From Candidatus Zixiibacteriota bacterium (GTDB lineage Bacteria; Zixibacteria; MSB-5A5; GN15; FEB-12), in the NCBI GenBank assembly GCA_040753875.1, contig JBFMDV010000023.1, positions 62,001 to 126,000 on the forward strand: a stretch of DNA of 64,000 nt. The letters are read 5' to 3'. Positions 63,632 through 64,000 of the stretch are shown here, piece by piece. The first letter of the stretch is position 1. The number at the start of each line of letters is the position of its first letter. The notes beneath the pieces are model-generated. The model was not told where the DNA came from and did no database searches. It saw nothing but the letters and a program-made list of their open reading frames with translations. The position numbers and the translations under genes are program-made.

Positions 63632-64000
63632 TCACCGCACCAGGTGAAGCACGTCGCCGAGGAGGAACTCCATCCGGCCGATCAGCGTCGACATGCGGGA
63701 CATGACGGTGTAGCCGAACGTGGCACCGAAGAAGATCATCAGGAAGAAGGTCCCGGATTTGGCGGCAACGCCCAGGACCCCGCCGCGGACACGGGAAAAA
63801 TAGAAGTAGGCCAGGGTGCAAACCAGGCCCACCAGGACGACAAGGCCGGATATATCGACCGAACCACCGGCTGCGAACAGCGGTGCCACTGATTCCGATA
63901 CCTGTTTCATCACGCGCGGACCAAGCATGGCCGGTATGGCCACACCGGCGCCCGAGCCGATAAGGACGGCGAGCGGGATTCGCGACAGGTGACTGGTGCG
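63632..64000 (-). CDS. Membrane protein of unknown function, N-terminus outside window
   Basis: The frame is open to the right edge, so the start is beyond the window; 122 codons are visible. The sequence holds three hydrophobic stretches (IPLAVLIGSGAGVAIPAML, ISGLVVLVGLVCTLAYFYFS, GTFFLMIFFGATFGYTVM) and ends with IGRMEFLLGDVLHLVR. I do not recognise a family. It probably shares a message with the zinc-ribbon protein. Confidence 0.65.
   Translation of the reverse strand, partial: RTSHLSRIPLAVLIGSGAGVAIPAMLGPRVMKQVSESVAPLFAAGGSVDISGLVVLVGLVCTLAYFYFSRVRGGVLGVAAKSGTFFLMIFFGATFGYTVMSRMSTLIGRMEFLLGDVLHLVR

Overview
The window is about 64 kb of bacterial chromosome with moderately high G+C and almost no spacer DNA. 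Outer-membrane-type beta-barrel and lipoprotein genes point to a Gram-negative cell envelope. Dockerin-type calcium repeats, many multihaem c-type cytochromes and long operons that mix cytochromes with beta-propeller proteins resemble candidate phyla of the FCB/Zixibacteria kind. That placement is an inference from gene style; there is no rRNA in the window to settle it. No insertion sequence, phage gene or CRISPR array was seen.

Layout. (1) 1-5596, minus: a tetrapyrrole operon hemA-hemC-hemD-hemB-hemL-hemE (hemE cut by the left edge). (2) 5808-8306, minus: two radical SAM/SPASM proteins flanking a previously hidden 31-residue peptide gene, which looks like a small RiPP (ribosomally made, post-translationally modified peptide) cassette; the first maturase carries an apparent frameshift. 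(3) 8473-16264: an rRNA methyltransferase-like protein, YceI, an EF-G paralogue, lexA, tRNA-Thr, a dockerin-repeat protein, a PPi-type phosphofructokinase and a small unknown protein. (4) 16265-19889: cytochrome c maturation genes ccmC-ccmD-ccmE-ccmF. (5) 20138-22111: an 11-haem cytochrome c fused to a cytochrome b-type membrane domain. (6) 22390-27194: a Gld-type ABC transporter with a fused permease/GldG protein and a DUF4340 protein. (7) 27285-42714, minus: six further multihaem cytochromes (7, 6, 12-14, 6, 42 and 7 haem motifs), an outer-membrane beta-barrel, two TolB/CsgG-like lipoproteins and two NHL-type propellers. Nine of these genes form one tightly coupled operon from 41661 to 29990. 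(8) 42768-43630: tRNA-Arg and a 0.8 kb gene-free stretch dominated by inverted repeats, possibly a structured RNA. (9) 43631-60026, plus: a translation and RNA-metabolism cluster proS-rimP-nusA-infB-rbfA-nrnA-truB-ribF-rpsO-pnp, then an M16 peptidase, a polysaccharide deacetylase and leuS. (10) 60206-64000, minus: a D,D-carboxypeptidase, a Nat-type ABC exporter, a zinc-ribbon protein and a partial membrane protein.

How the parts fit. Haem synthesis, haem attachment (Ccm) and a large set of haem-consuming cytochromes lie together. An 18-bp palindrome of the TTGTGA-N6-TCACAA type, with one or two mismatches, sits in front of hemA, the 11-haem fusion, the 6-haem cytochrome and the nine-gene cytochrome operon; a weaker copy precedes ccmC. 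This suggests one redox-responsive regulator (Rex or CRP/FNR/HcpR type) controls the set. The most likely undescribed systems are the candidate extracellular electron-transfer operon with its 42-haem protein and the two-maturase RiPP cassette.
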